Assembly: GCA_902597335.1 (NCBI GenBank)
Contig: CACJXK010000005.1
Coordinates: 53,776 to 117,775 of the forward strand
DNA length: 64,000 nucleotides
Reading direction: 5' to 3'
Origin: an uncultured Pelagibacteraceae bacterium
Lineage (GTDB): Bacteria; Pseudomonadota; Alphaproteobacteria; Pelagibacterales; Pelagibacteraceae
In this document: piece by piece, positions 54,575-63,750 of the stretch
Layout of the letters: the number at the start of each line of letters is the position of its first letter
How positions within the stretch are numbered: the stretch's first letter is position 1
Notes under the pieces: generated by a model
What the model saw: the letters and a program-made list of their open reading frames with translations, nothing else
Databases searched by the model: none
What the model was told of the DNA's origin: nothing
Translations under genes and position numbers: made by a program

Positions 54575-55712
54575 TAGATAACTTTTCTGATCCTTTAGAA
54601 AGAAGTTCGTTATATAATTTTATGTCTGTATCACCTTCACATCCAATTAATAAAACATTTGCATTCATATCTAATTCAAGATCTTTCTTAATTTGTTCGT
54701 TATTGCAACTTACGTTTAAACTTATTACAGCAGGCGCTGAACATTCACCTGCAATAATTTTATCATCTCCAAAGTATCCTTTAGCTAACATTGCAACTGA
54801 TAACGGAATGTCATCATCAGGAATACTTAAACAACTATTTACTGAATTTTTAAGAATTTGCCATGGGACCAATGATACATCTCCACAAGACATTCCACCC
54901 ATGATACTTTCTTTTTTAATTTCAACTTTTGTGAGTTTGCCAGCATCAATACTTTTTAACACACAATCTGCATTTTCTGGCTCAATAACAATAATTTTAG
55001 GAATTCTTTTAAAATATCTTGCAACACCTGCTATTACCCCAGATGCCATACCTCCAACCCCTGCTTGTAAAAAAATATGTGTAATATATTGATCAGTTTG
55101 TTTTGAAATTTCCTCAATCATTACGGAATATCCAGCCATCGTTAGTTTTGGAACTGTAAGGTAATTTTCCCAGGCAACATCTTGCACAATTTCCCAACCA
55201 TTTTTTTTAGATTGTTTTATGCATTCATTTAAGGAGTTTTCATAGTTTCCTTTAACTTGAATTACATCAGCCCCAAGTTTTCGCATTTCATTTGCTCTTG
55301 TATCGCTAACAAATTCACTTATGAAGATTTTGCAAGGAATTCCTAATCTTTTTGCTCCCCACGCAACTGATTTGCCATGATTTCCTGCAGTTGCAGTCGC
55401 TACAACTACGTTTTTATTTCCAGCGGAGACTTGCTCTACGGCATAAGCACCACCTAGAGCCTTAAAAGATTTGAGGCCAAACCTTTTTGACTCATCTTTG
55501 TAAAAAATATTTTTAAGTCCTAGATTTTTTGAAAGTTTTTTTAAATTAAGAAGAGGGGTAGGGGTATAAGTTTCCCAATTAGATATTGTATTGTAAGCTT
55601 TATCAATCGCTTTTTTGTCTAATATATTTAATATTTTTTCTCTACTAAACGAGTAATTATTATTTTTGATAAATGATGAATATTTTTTAATATGTCTATA
55701 GTTAATAGACAT
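54567..55712 (-). CDS. PLP-dependent diaminopropionate ammonia-lyase-like protein
   Basis: A 381-residue fold-type II PLP enzyme. YKDESKRFGLKSFKALGG carries the PLP lysine (KSFKALGG), ATAGNHGKSVAWGAKRLG and AGVGGMASG are cofactor-site segments, close to YgeX/DpaL. Such enzymes convert 2,3-diaminopropionate to pyruvate and ammonia. It lies 3 nt after the GlnT-type ligase gene; a threonine/serine dehydratase-type activity cannot be excluded. Released ammonia could be reassimilated by the neighbouring ligase. Confidence 0.72.
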   Translation of the reverse strand: MSINYRHIKKYSSFIKNNNYSFSREKILNILDKKAIDKAYNTISNWETYTPTPLLNLKKLSKNLGLKNIFYKDESKRFGLKSFKALGGAYAVEQVSAGNKNVVVATATAGNHGKSVAWGAKRLGIPCKIFISEFVSDTRANEMRKLGADVIQVKGNYENSLNECIKQSKKNGWEIVQDVAWENYLTVPKLTMAGYSVMIEEISKQTDQYITHIFLQAGVGGMASGVIAGVARYFKRIPKIIVIEPENADCVLKSIDAGKLTKVEIKKESIMGGMSCGDVSLVPWQILKNSVNSCLSIPDDDIPLSVAMLAKGYFGDDKIIAGECSAPAVISLNVSCNNEQIKKDLELDMNANVLLIGCEGDTDIKLYNELLSKGSEKLSNV

Positions 55713-55715
55713 TTT

Positions 55716-57041
55716 TTAACAATCTAAGGTATTAGATCTTTCCCATTTTGTGATAGGTTTTAGTTTGTCAAAATTTTCTTTTAATTTGAAACTTTCAATT
55801 TCAGATTTTTTTAATTTTATATAACTGTTCAAAACATTTTTACCAAAAGCATTTTTTAATACTGTATTAAAATTTAACATTTCTAGCGAGTCCTCTAAGG
55901 TATTTGGTAATTTTTTTAAATTTGGATATTTTTTATGATCTGTATACATATTACAAAATAGTGGCTTCCCTGGATTAATTTTTTTTCTGATACCGTTTAT
56001 ACCTGCAGCCAAAACCCCCGCTTGTAATAAATATGGATTTGCTGAGCCATCCATTAGTCTTAGTTCAAATCTTCCTGGGTCTGGAACTCTAATCATGTGA
56101 GTTCTATTGTTTCCAGTATAAGAAATACTACTTGGAGACCAAGTCGCTCCAGAAGTTGTTGGTGGTGCATTTATTCGTCTGTAACTATTTAATGTCGGAT
56201 TGAAAAATGCTGATAAAGAACCTGCATTTTTAATAATACCACCTAAAAAATTATATGCCAATTTACTTAGACCCAACTTGTCATTTTTATCTAAAAATAT
56301 ATTTTTCTTCTTTTTCCAAAGTGAAATATGAGCATGACATCCGTTCCCTGTAAGTTTTTCAAAAGGCTTAGGCATAAACGTAGCTCTGAGACCATGTTTT
56401 TCAGCTAATGTCTTTACCATAAATTTGAAAAATGTGTGTCTATCTGCTGTAGTTAAACAGTCAGAATAATCCCAATTCATTTCAAATTGACCATTTGCGT
56501 CTTCATGATCATTTTGATATGGGTTCCACCCCATTTCAATCATGCAGTCACATATTTCCTTAATTAAATCATACTGCCTCATTAAAGATGATTGATCATA
56601 ACAAGGTTTAGATTGTGTATCTCTTTGATCTGCTATTGAACTACCATCTGGTGAAATAAGAAAATACTCACATTCAACACCAGACTTCATTGAATAGCCC
56701 TCATTAGATAGTGTTTTTATCTGGTTTTTTAACATTACTCTAGGAGATGCATCCACAGGTTTGCCATCCATCCACAAGTCTGAGGCAAGCCATCCAACTT
56801 CTTTATTCCATGGTAATTGAATTAAACTATTTGGATCTGGTATTGCAAACATATCAGAGTCCGCCGGAGACATATCAAGCCATGCTGCAAATCCTGCAAA
56901 ACCTGCACCAGTTTTTTGCATTTCTTTTATTGCACGTGCAGGCACTAATTTTGATCTTAATACACCGAATAAATCTACAAAACTTATCAAAAAATATTTA
57001 ATTTTTTTTGATTTAGCAATATTCGATAAATTTTTAGGCAT
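55716..57041 (-). CDS. glutamine synthetase family, GlnT/gamma-glutamylmethylamide synthetase type
   Basis: A 441-residue glutamine-synthetase-fold ligase. FVDLFGVLRSKLVPA, MKSGVECEYFL, NGCHAHISLW and GRFELRLMDGSANPYL are family motifs. The group includes GlnT and GmaS, which joins methylamine to glutamate. Its neighbours GlxD, GlxC and GlxB match N-methylglutamate synthase subunits, so a methylated-amine pathway is the best reading. It is not the housekeeping GlnA type by sequence. Discriminating GmaS from GlnT needs activity or phylogeny. Confidence 0.72.
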   Translation of the reverse strand: MPKNLSNIAKSKKIKYFLISFVDLFGVLRSKLVPARAIKEMQKTGAGFAGFAAWLDMSPADSDMFAIPDPNSLIQLPWNKEVGWLASDLWMDGKPVDASPRVMLKNQIKTLSNEGYSMKSGVECEYFLISPDGSSIADQRDTQSKPCYDQSSLMRQYDLIKEICDCMIEMGWNPYQNDHEDANGQFEMNWDYSDCLTTADRHTFFKFMVKTLAEKHGLRATFMPKPFEKLTGNGCHAHISLWKKKKNIFLDKNDKLGLSKLAYNFLGGIIKNAGSLSAFFNPTLNSYRRINAPPTTSGATWSPSSISYTGNNRTHMIRVPDPGRFELRLMDGSANPYLLQAGVLAAGINGIRKKINPGKPLFCNMYTDHKKYPNLKKLPNTLEDSLEMLNFNTVLKNAFGKNVLNSYIKLKKSEIESFKLKENFDKLKPITKWERSNTLDC

Positions 57042-57080
57042 TCGTAAATATACTACGAATTATTTGATAACTATCAATAA

Positions 57081-58400
57081 CTATTTCTTTTCAATGCCTG
57101 GTATCCAGCTAGTTCCAGCCAAAGGGACCCTCGCCATTGCTGCAGCTTCAACAGTTAATGCACATAAATCTTCTGGCTCTAAGTTATGAAGACTATTTTT
57201 TCCACAGGCTCGAGCTATTGTTTGCGCTTCAAGAGACATTACTTTTAAATAATTTGAAAGTTTTCTACCTGCTTTTTTTGGATCTAATCTTTTCATTAAC
57301 TTTGGATTTTGAGTCGAAATTCCAGCAGGATCATTTCCTTCGTGCCAATCATCATATGCTCCGGCTTTAGTTCCAAGTTTTTCATATTCTTTTTCCCACT
57401 TAGGATCATTATCACCAATTGCAATCATTGCTGCACTTCCAATTGATACTGCATCTGCACCTAAAGCAAGAGCTTTTGCAACATCTGCACCGTTCCTAAT
57501 TCCACCTGAAATAATAAGCTGAACTTCTCTATGAGAATTTAAATCTTGTAAAGCATCTACAGCAGGTCTTATGCAGGCTAAAGTTGGTTGTCCCACATTT
57601 TCAATAAATACTTCCTGAGTAGCTGCTGTACCACCTTGCATACCATCTAGTACAACAACATCTGCACCTGCTTTAACAGCTAAAGCTGTATCATAATAAG
57701 GTCTAGCTCCTGCAATTTTAATAAATATAGGAACTTTCCATTTTGTGATTTCTCTTAATTCTAAAATTTTTATTTTTAAATCATCTGGTCCAGTCCAATC
57801 CGGATGGCGACACGCAGATCTTTGGTCAATTCCTTTTGGTAAAGTTCTCATCTCTGCAACACGATCATCTATTTTCTGTCCTAGTAGCATTCCACCACCG
57901 CCTGGTTTTGCTCCTTGTCCTATCACTACCTCAATTGCATCGGCTTTTCTCAAGTCATTAGGATTCATTCCATATCTTGAAGGTAAAAGTTGATAAACTA
58001 AATTTTTAGATTGACCTCTCTCTTCTGGTGTCATTCCTCCATCTCCAGTTGTTGTAGATGTGCCAGCTTCACTTGCTCCTCTACCTAATGCTTCTTTAGC
58101 AGGACCTGATAAAGCACCAAAGCTCATTCCCGCAATTGTAATTGGAATATCAAGTTCTAATGGTTTTTTTGCATATTTTGTGCCTAAAGTTACATTTGTG
58201 GTACATTTTTCTCTATATCCTTCAAGAGGATATCTAGACATTGAAGCACCTAAAAATAATAAATCATCAAAATGTGGAAGTTTTCTTTTTGAGCCTCCAC
58301 CTCTGATATCATAAATTCCTGTTTCAGCTGCTCTTCTAATTTCTGAATTAGTGTATTCATCAAAAGTCCAAGATTGACGTGGGTGCGTTTTATTTTTCAT
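57081..58400 (-). CDS. glxD: glutamate synthase-like FMN subunit GlxD/MgsC, copy 1 (no Fe-S cysteines)
   Basis: A 439-residue FMN TIM-barrel of the glutamate-synthase central family. MSFGALSGPAKEALGRGA, DGGMTPEERGQSKN, GQGAKPGGGGMLLG and DGMQGGTAATQ are conserved. Where the second copy (62356-63750) has CHTGRCPVGVATQ, this protein reads WHEGNDPAGISTQ, so the cluster-binding cysteines are gone. It would work with GlxC and GlxB to form glutamate or N-methylglutamate. It is 2 nt from glxC. Confidence 0.82.
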   Translation of the reverse strand: MKNKTHPRQSWTFDEYTNSEIRRAAETGIYDIRGGGSKRKLPHFDDLLFLGASMSRYPLEGYREKCTTNVTLGTKYAKKPLELDIPITIAGMSFGALSGPAKEALGRGASEAGTSTTTGDGGMTPEERGQSKNLVYQLLPSRYGMNPNDLRKADAIEVVIGQGAKPGGGGMLLGQKIDDRVAEMRTLPKGIDQRSACRHPDWTGPDDLKIKILELREITKWKVPIFIKIAGARPYYDTALAVKAGADVVVLDGMQGGTAATQEVFIENVGQPTLACIRPAVDALQDLNSHREVQLIISGGIRNGADVAKALALGADAVSIGSAAMIAIGDNDPKWEKEYEKLGTKAGAYDDWHEGNDPAGISTQNPKLMKRLDPKKAGRKLSNYLKVMSLEAQTIARACGKNSLHNLEPEDLCALTVEAAAMARVPLAGTSWIPGIEKK

Positions 58401-58402
58401 AA

Positions 58403-59083
58403 TTAATAGTTAGATACATTATCAATATTAAAATTATACAACTTTCTAGCTGAGCCATATCTTTTAAATTGCTCTGGTTTAATATTTGACCCGGCTTTTT
58501 TTAAAAGTTCTTTTAATTTAATTTTGTGTTGTTTATTCATTTTTTTTTCTTCACAATCTGCTCCTAAAGATTTAACTTTTCCTTTTACATAAATATTTGT
58601 TTCATACAAGCTATCACCTAATGCTTCACCTGCATCACCAAAAACAACTAAATTTCCAGACTGAGCCATAAATGCTGACATGTGACCTACAGATCCTTTA
58701 ACTATTATATCTATACCTTTCATAGAAATTCCACATCTAGAGCTAGTATCACCATCAATGATTAATGTTCCACCATGTGCGGTTGCACCTGCTGATTGTG
58801 ATGCATTTCCCTTTACGTGAACTTTGCCTGACATCATATTTTCTGCTACTCCAGTTCCTACATTTCCCTCAACTGTTATATTTGCATTTTGATTCATGCC
58901 TGCACAATAATATCCAACATGTCCTTTTATAATTACATCTATGTTATCTGTTAAACCTGCGCAAACAGCATGATTACCCTCTGGATTTGAAATAACAAAG
59001 TCTCTTTTATTTTTTTTTCTGTCAATATTTTGTAATTTTTCATTAACAGATCTTAAATTTAATTTTTTTAAATCAAGCAACAT
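58403..59083 (-). CDS. glxC: GlxC/MgsB-type GXGXG beta-helix subunit
   Basis: A 226-residue protein of the glutamate-synthase alpha-subunit C-terminal (GXGXG) family. The right-handed beta-helix pattern is visible from about 40 to 165: VIIKGHVGYYCAGMNQ, VEGNVGTGVAENMMSG, VKGSVGHMSAFMAQ, VFGDAGEALGDSLYE. It structurally couples the amidotransferase and FMN subunits. It overlaps glxB by one base. Confidence 0.85.
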   Translation of the reverse strand: MLLDLKKLNLRSVNEKLQNIDRKKNKRDFVISNPEGNHAVCAGLTDNIDVIIKGHVGYYCAGMNQNANITVEGNVGTGVAENMMSGKVHVKGNASQSAGATAHGGTLIIDGDTSSRCGISMKGIDIIVKGSVGHMSAFMAQSGNLVVFGDAGEALGDSLYETNIYVKGKVKSLGADCEEKKMNKQHKIKLKELLKKAGSNIKPEQFKRYGSARKLYNFNIDNVSNY

Positions 59084-59961
59084 TATTCACCCCAAGAATA
59101 AACGACGCCTGGTTCAGGTTCAAAAATTTTTGCACTATTAACATTTGGCAAATGTGCCATTGCTTGAAATTCTGAAGAAATTGCCACATAGTCCTTAGTT
59201 TCAGCAATAACTGCTGGCTTACAGGCTATCTCATCTCTAAGAACAGCAAAACCACTATGTGTTCCTGCAATAAAAGTATAAAACCCATCAAGGTCACTCA
59301 AACCTTTTTTTAATGTTTGTTTTAAATTTCTATCTTTTAAACTATCTGAAATATAGCCAGCTGCAACTTCTGTATCATTATCTGAATTAAATTTTGATCC
59401 ATTCTTTTTTAACTTTCTCCTTAAATTATTATGATTTGATAGTGAGCCATTATGAACTAAACATTCGTCTTCTCCTGTAGAGTAGGGGTGAGATCCATCT
59501 GTAGTAATTGCGCTTTCAGTAGCCATTCTTGTATGACCTATAGCGTGAGAGCCTGAAAATTTATTGAGATCAAACTTTTTAACAACATTACTTGGTTTGC
59601 CAACTTGTTTAAAAATTTCGATAGATTTACCATAACCCACTAAAGATATTCCCTTAAAATCCTCTAAAATAGGTAATATTTTACTTGGTTTTAGAGTAGA
59701 TTTTAAAATTACGTGGTCTGAATTTTTCTCTAATTTTGTAAAATTTATTTTTTCTTTAATTTCTTTTTTAAATCTTTCAAAACTCATTTCATTTAAACAA
59801 ATTGAGTACTTGTACGTTTTATTTTTATTTTTGTTGTATATGGCAAAACCTGCACTATCAGGACCCCTAGACTCCATACTGATTAACATTTTAGAAAGCA
59901 TTCCCCCTAGGGATTTTTCAAATTTTTTTGATTTTAAATAAATTCCAACAATGCCACACAT
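59083..59961 (-). CDS. glxB: GlxB/MgsA-type class II glutamine amidotransferase
   Basis: A 292-residue class II amidotransferase starting MCGIVGIYLK, so Cys2 becomes the N-terminal nucleophile. SMESRGPDSAGFAIY, GHTRMATESAITTDGSHPYS and LVHNGSLSNHNNLR are family motifs. It releases ammonia from glutamine for the GlxD active site. It is the first of the glxBCD trio. Confidence 0.86.
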   Translation of the reverse strand: MCGIVGIYLKSKKFEKSLGGMLSKMLISMESRGPDSAGFAIYNKNKNKTYKYSICLNEMSFERFKKEIKEKINFTKLEKNSDHVILKSTLKPSKILPILEDFKGISLVGYGKSIEIFKQVGKPSNVVKKFDLNKFSGSHAIGHTRMATESAITTDGSHPYSTGEDECLVHNGSLSNHNNLRRKLKKNGSKFNSDNDTEVAAGYISDSLKDRNLKQTLKKGLSDLDGFYTFIAGTHSGFAVLRDEIACKPAVIAETKDYVAISSEFQAMAHLPNVNSAKIFEPEPGVVYSWGE

Positions 59962-59970
59962 AAAAATATT

Positions 59971-60126
59971 TTAAAGTAGTGATAATAATTGGTCTTTATA
60001 GTAAAGCACATTGACTATAACAATGATAATGATTGCGGCATAGACACCATATTTAGCTTTGGGCCAAGCTAATCTTGCCATTTTACTTGGTGTTTTATTT
60101 ATTTGATTTTTATCTTGGTCTTCCAT
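59971..60126 (-). CDS. 51-residue single-pass membrane protein
   Basis: A short gene between glxB and a 12-bp stem-loop. The product begins MEDQDKNQINKTPSKMARLA, then has one helix (YGVYAAIIIIVIVNVLYY) and a short tail. It is 9 nt upstream of glxB, so co-expression is likely. No family is recognised; it resembles the small proteins accompanying transporters. Confidence 0.6.
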   Translation of the reverse strand: MEDQDKNQINKTPSKMARLAWPKAKYGVYAAIIIIVIVNVLYYKDQLLSLL

Positions 60127-60132
60127 GATTAT

Positions 60133-60164
60133 TTAAGGGCGCATCTTATTAAATGCGCCCTTAA
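60133..60164 (-). terminator. 12-bp intercistronic stem-loop after the small Amt-linked gene
   Basis: A perfect 12-bp stem (60133-60144 with 60153-60164) and 8-nt loop. In the leftward direction no T-run follows; the start codon of the 51-residue gene comes 7 nt later. It is better read as an mRNA 3'-end stabiliser or attenuator for the amt transcript than as a full terminator. Confidence 0.65.
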
Positions 60165-60174
60165 CATTATATTT

Positions 60175-60402
60175 TTATCCGTCAGTCATATTGCTTTTCC
60201 ATGCATTGGAACTTGGCTTCCTTCTTGCGAGCTCCGAAAGTTTATCACTTTCTTGTTTAGCGCTCACAACTGTCCAACCAATCCAAATAACAGCAAGTAT
60301 AAGAACTAATATACCTTCTGATCCAACTCCTGGATAAACTGCACCTGCGACTTCTTCTGCAGGTTTATTTAGATGATCTATCCAATTTGATACTGTAGCC
60401 AT
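60175..60402 (-). CDS. 75-residue membrane protein downstream of amt
   Basis: A small protein with an N-terminal amphipathic part (MATVSNWIDHLNKPAEEV), one membrane helix (EGILVLILAVIWIGWTVV, about 29-46) and a charged tail. It starts 11 nt after amt with a good GGAGGATAAT ribosome site. Its position suggests an accessory of the ammonium transporter, but this is inference only. Confidence 0.65.
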   Translation of the reverse strand: MATVSNWIDHLNKPAEEVAGAVYPGVGSEGILVLILAVIWIGWTVVSAKQESDKLSELARRKPSSNAWKSNMTDG

Positions 60403-60413
60403 ATTATCCTCCT

Positions 60414-61814
60414 TTAACTACTCGAAGAAGCAACAGCTTTTTCATCTTCTTTTGCTTCCTCCATTATTTGGTAGTCTAAACCAGCTAACTCAACTTCCCT
60501 TGGGATTCTGAGTTTGCCCATTCCATTTAACACTTTAGCAATTATGTAACCTGGTATCATTCCCAGAACAAAGAACATGATTATTGCACCAATAAACATT
60601 CCTAAAGGATTTATCGCAGCATAGTTGCTTCCATCCCACATTGCACCTACGCTATATCCTGAAGAAGGGTATCCATTTAGTACAAACCCACATATTACAA
60701 GTCCAGCAAATCCAGCATAACCATGCACAGCTACAGCACCAACTGCATCATCAATTTTGAACTTTCGTTCAACCCAGTAATGCAATTTGTAAGCAATAAC
60801 AACACCTATCATTCCAATTATTAAAGATTGAATTGGGTGATATAAGTCATTTCCTGCAGAAGCACATATTATCCCAGCAAGTCCGCTTGAGTAAGTCCAG
60901 AAAGGATCACCTTTGGATATTACATATCCTGCTAGCAATCCACCAGATAGTGACATTAAGAAATTCATTGTAATACCACTAAGTGTTGTAGGAGTTACAT
61001 ATATGTTAGTTGCTGTAAAGTAAGTTACACCTTCCATGCCATATTCTGGTCCTAAGTCATAAATTGGAATATTACACGCCGCGTAAAAACCCCAGAAACC
61101 TGTATAAATTAAGAATAATCCAACAGTTACCAACCAAGGATTTCTTGGTCCGATATTTCTAGGTTCTCCACTCGATGAAAATTTTCCAATTCTTGGTCCC
61201 AAAACTGCTAAAACACCTAAAGCAAATCCACCTGCTACTGCGTGGATTACTCCAGATGCATAAGCATCATGATATCCAAGTAACTTTAACATCCATCCGT
61301 CAAAGTGCCATCCCCATGCAGCATCTATACTCCAAAATACAGATCCAATTGCAATTGCAAGAATTCCAAATGCAAAAGTTGTAATCCTTTCAATTACAGC
61401 ACCTGATACTATTGAAGCAGCCGTCCAAGAGAATAACAAAAATGCAGCCCAAAATACTCCGCTTATGTGATCACCTAAATTAATAGCCATGAGTTCACTA
61501 TTTGGTAAATACCATTTAGCACTAAAAGCTGAGTCATCCGTAATTAGAGCTGTACTCTCAGTCATTATTGATGGTGCAAGACCTGGTCCTGTTGGAAAAG
61601 CCCAATAAATCCACCAACCAAATAAAAACCAAGTAACTGTTACCAGTGGTATCAGCATTGTGTTTTTCATTAAAGTATGTTGATGATGTTTGTATCGGGA
61701 AGCTCCAACTTCATACATACAGAATCCTACGTGGATTAGAAACATAAGTACTACTGTTATCCAATAGTAAAATTCTGTGAATATGGTTGTCAATGCACCT
61801 AGTTCGTCAGTCAT
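60414..61814 (-). CDS. amt: ammonium transporter, Amt family
   Basis: A 466-residue inner-membrane protein with about eleven helices. WHFDGWMLKLLGYHDAYASGVIHAVAGG contains the conserved Asp and first pore His, and VAVHGYAGFAGL the second pore His. It imports ammonium or methylammonium. It is the first gene of the glxBCD-GlnT transcript, tying uptake to assimilation. No glnK/PII gene is adjacent. The 134-nt gap upstream (61815-61948) would hold its promoter; a 12-bp palindrome TTGTTTAAACAA lies there at 61826-61837. Confidence 0.9.
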   Translation of the reverse strand: MTDELGALTTIFTEFYYWITVVLMFLIHVGFCMYEVGASRYKHHQHTLMKNTMLIPLVTVTWFLFGWWIYWAFPTGPGLAPSIMTESTALITDDSAFSAKWYLPNSELMAINLGDHISGVFWAAFLLFSWTAASIVSGAVIERITTFAFGILAIAIGSVFWSIDAAWGWHFDGWMLKLLGYHDAYASGVIHAVAGGFALGVLAVLGPRIGKFSSSGEPRNIGPRNPWLVTVGLFLIYTGFWGFYAACNIPIYDLGPEYGMEGVTYFTATNIYVTPTTLSGITMNFLMSLSGGLLAGYVISKGDPFWTYSSGLAGIICASAGNDLYHPIQSLIIGMIGVVIAYKLHYWVERKFKIDDAVGAVAVHGYAGFAGLVICGFVLNGYPSSGYSVGAMWDGSNYAAINPLGMFIGAIIMFFVLGMIPGYIIAKVLNGMGKLRIPREVELAGLDYQIMEEAKEDEKAVASSSS

Positions 61815-61948
61815 TTAACCTCCAATTGTTTAAACAAATTAGAGAAATACTAATAAATGGCACAACATGATCAATCTTAAATTACATAAGATAAATGCAG
61901 TTTATTTTAAAGAGAACAACTTCTGATATATATAAATTTTTATTGATT

Positions 61949-62353
61949 CTAAAATTTTCTGTAAGCTTTTTTAAGATCTACTAATGGATGGTTTGGAGAC
62001 ATTTGAAATTTTACCAATAATTCTCTTGCAATCATGTCCCTATCTTGTTGGTTGTTTGGTAATTTAATTTTTTTAGGAATAGTTACCCAACCATTTGCGT
62101 TTCTATCAAATACTGCTGGTCTATCTTCTTCATAACCCATGTGAACATCTTCTAACCAATTTAAATCGTCCCATCCCATTGCTTCGATATATTTTTTTAA
62201 GAATGGTGTAATTCTTGAATAGTCTGGAAGTAAGTTTACATCATAACGATAGCCAATTGTTTGACCTATCATTTTTTCTCTAGCAGTCTCTTTTTTCTTA
62301 CCTAATTGGCCTTTAGTCTCTTTTTTGGCTTTTTTATTTCTCTTTTTAGGCAT
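61949..62353 (-). CDS. conserved hypothetical protein linked to the second glxD
   Basis: A 134-residue soluble protein. The first 30 residues are very basic (MPKKRNKKAKKETKGQLGKK), the rest acidic and Trp-containing (GWDDLNWLEDVHMGYEEDRP, ANGWVTIPKKIKLP). No membrane segment or known catalytic motif is evident. It lies 2 nt after the second glxD and may be an accessory subunit of that enzyme. I do not recognise the family. Confidence 0.55.
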   Translation of the reverse strand: MPKKRNKKAKKETKGQLGKKKETAREKMIGQTIGYRYDVNLLPDYSRITPFLKKYIEAMGWDDLNWLEDVHMGYEEDRPAVFDRNANGWVTIPKKIKLPNNQQDRDMIARELLVKFQMSPNHPLVDLKKAYRKF

Positions 62354-62355
62354 AA

Positions 62356-63750
62356 TTAAATTTTATGAAAATCATCAACTCCAACAGTATGATTTGTTCC
62401 AGAAAGTGGTACTTTTGCTAGCGCAGAAGCTTCCATTGTTAAAGCCGCTAAATCTTCAGGTTCTAGCGAGTGAATATTAGTTTTACCACATGCTCTTGCT
62501 AATAATTGAGCTTCTAAAGTCATTGTGTGAAGGTAATTATAAACTCTCAAAGCTGCATCATCAGGATTTAATCTTTTTCTAAGTTTAGGATCCTGTGTTG
62601 CAACACCTACCGGACAACGACCTGTGTGGCAGTGATAGCAGTGACCTGCTGGAACTCCCATCTCTTTCTCAAAATTAGACTCAGGAATTTCTTTATTACA
62701 ATTTAATGCTATCATTGCTCCAGTTCCAATTGCAATTGCATCCGCACCTAAAGCAAGTGCTTTAGCCATGTCAGCACCATCTCTTACACCACCTGCATAT
62801 ATCAATGTTACTTTTCCAGTTTTACCAACATCATCGATTGCTCTTCTTGCTTCTCTAATAGCGGCTATCCCAGGAATACCTGTGTTTGCTGCTGCTATGT
62901 GAGGACCCGCACCTGTTGATCCTTCCATACCATCTAGGTAAATTGAGTCAGGATCACATTTTGCTGCCATACGAACATCATCATAAACTTTTGCTGCTCC
63001 AAGTTTCAATTGAATTGGAACTTTATTTTTTGTTAGTTCTCTTAGTTCTTGAACTTTTAATGCTAAATCATCTGGACCTAACCAATCAGGGTGTCTAGCT
63101 GGAGATCTTTGATCAATACCTGCAGGCAATGATCTCATTTCTGCTACTTGGTCAGTAACTTTTTGACCCATTAAGTGACCGCCCATTCCAACTTTTTGAC
63201 CTTGTCCAATAAATACTTCTATTCCATCTGCGAGTTGTGCATGATGTGGATTAAAACCATATCTTGATTGAATACATTGGTAATACCATTTTTCAGAATA
63301 TCTTCTTTCATCTGGAATCATTCCACCTTCACCAGAACACGTTGCACTTCCTGCCATCGTAGCACCTCTAGCTAATGCAGTCTTAGCTTCATAAGATAAA
63401 GCTCCAAAACTCATTCCAGTGATATAAACAGGAATATCAAGTTCAACTGGATTTTCACATCTTGGTCCTATAACAGTTTTAGTTTCACATTTTTCTCTGT
63501 ATCCTTCGATTACAAATCTTGTAAGTGTACCAGGCAAAAATACTAGGTCATCAAACGTAGGAATTTTTTTCATTAATGCCATACCACGCATTCTGTATCT
63601 ACCTAATTGCGCCTTTATATGTATGTCGTCAATTACTTCTGGAGTAAATATTGAATTATAACCTAATAAACTTTTATTTCTTTTTGAAAATTCACTTTGA
63701 CCATTGCCATTAGAATGACCATTTGATTTTCCATTTTTCTTTTTTGCCAT
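62356..63750 (-). CDS. glxD2: glutamate synthase-like FMN subunit GlxD, copy 2 (with Fe-S cysteines)
   Basis: A 464-residue paralogue of the GlxD at 57081-58400, sharing MSFGALSYEAKTALARGA, GQGQKVGMGGHLMG, YLDGMEGSTGAG and ALGADAIAIGTGAM. It retains the cysteines CYHCHTGRCPVGVATQ expected for a [3Fe-4S] centre, unlike copy 1. The N-terminus is Gly/Asn/Ser-rich. It overlaps the upstream GlxC-like gene by one base. Function in glutamate or methylglutamate synthesis is inferred. Confidence 0.82.
   Translation of the reverse strand: MAKKKNGKSNGHSNGNGQSEFSKRNKSLLGYNSIFTPEVIDDIHIKAQLGRYRMRGMALMKKIPTFDDLVFLPGTLTRFVIEGYREKCETKTVIGPRCENPVELDIPVYITGMSFGALSYEAKTALARGATMAGSATCSGEGGMIPDERRYSEKWYYQCIQSRYGFNPHHAQLADGIEVFIGQGQKVGMGGHLMGQKVTDQVAEMRSLPAGIDQRSPARHPDWLGPDDLALKVQELRELTKNKVPIQLKLGAAKVYDDVRMAAKCDPDSIYLDGMEGSTGAGPHIAAANTGIPGIAAIREARRAIDDVGKTGKVTLIYAGGVRDGADMAKALALGADAIAIGTGAMIALNCNKEIPESNFEKEMGVPAGHCYHCHTGRCPVGVATQDPKLRKRLNPDDAALRVYNYLHTMTLEAQLLARACGKTNIHSLEPEDLAALTMEASALAKVPLSGTNHTVGVDDFHKI

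Noticed and set aside
61826..61837. TTGTTTAAACAA palindrome before amt as a nitrogen-control operator
   Set aside because: It is AT-rich enough to arise by chance, occurs once, and does not match a known NtrC or sigma-54 element.
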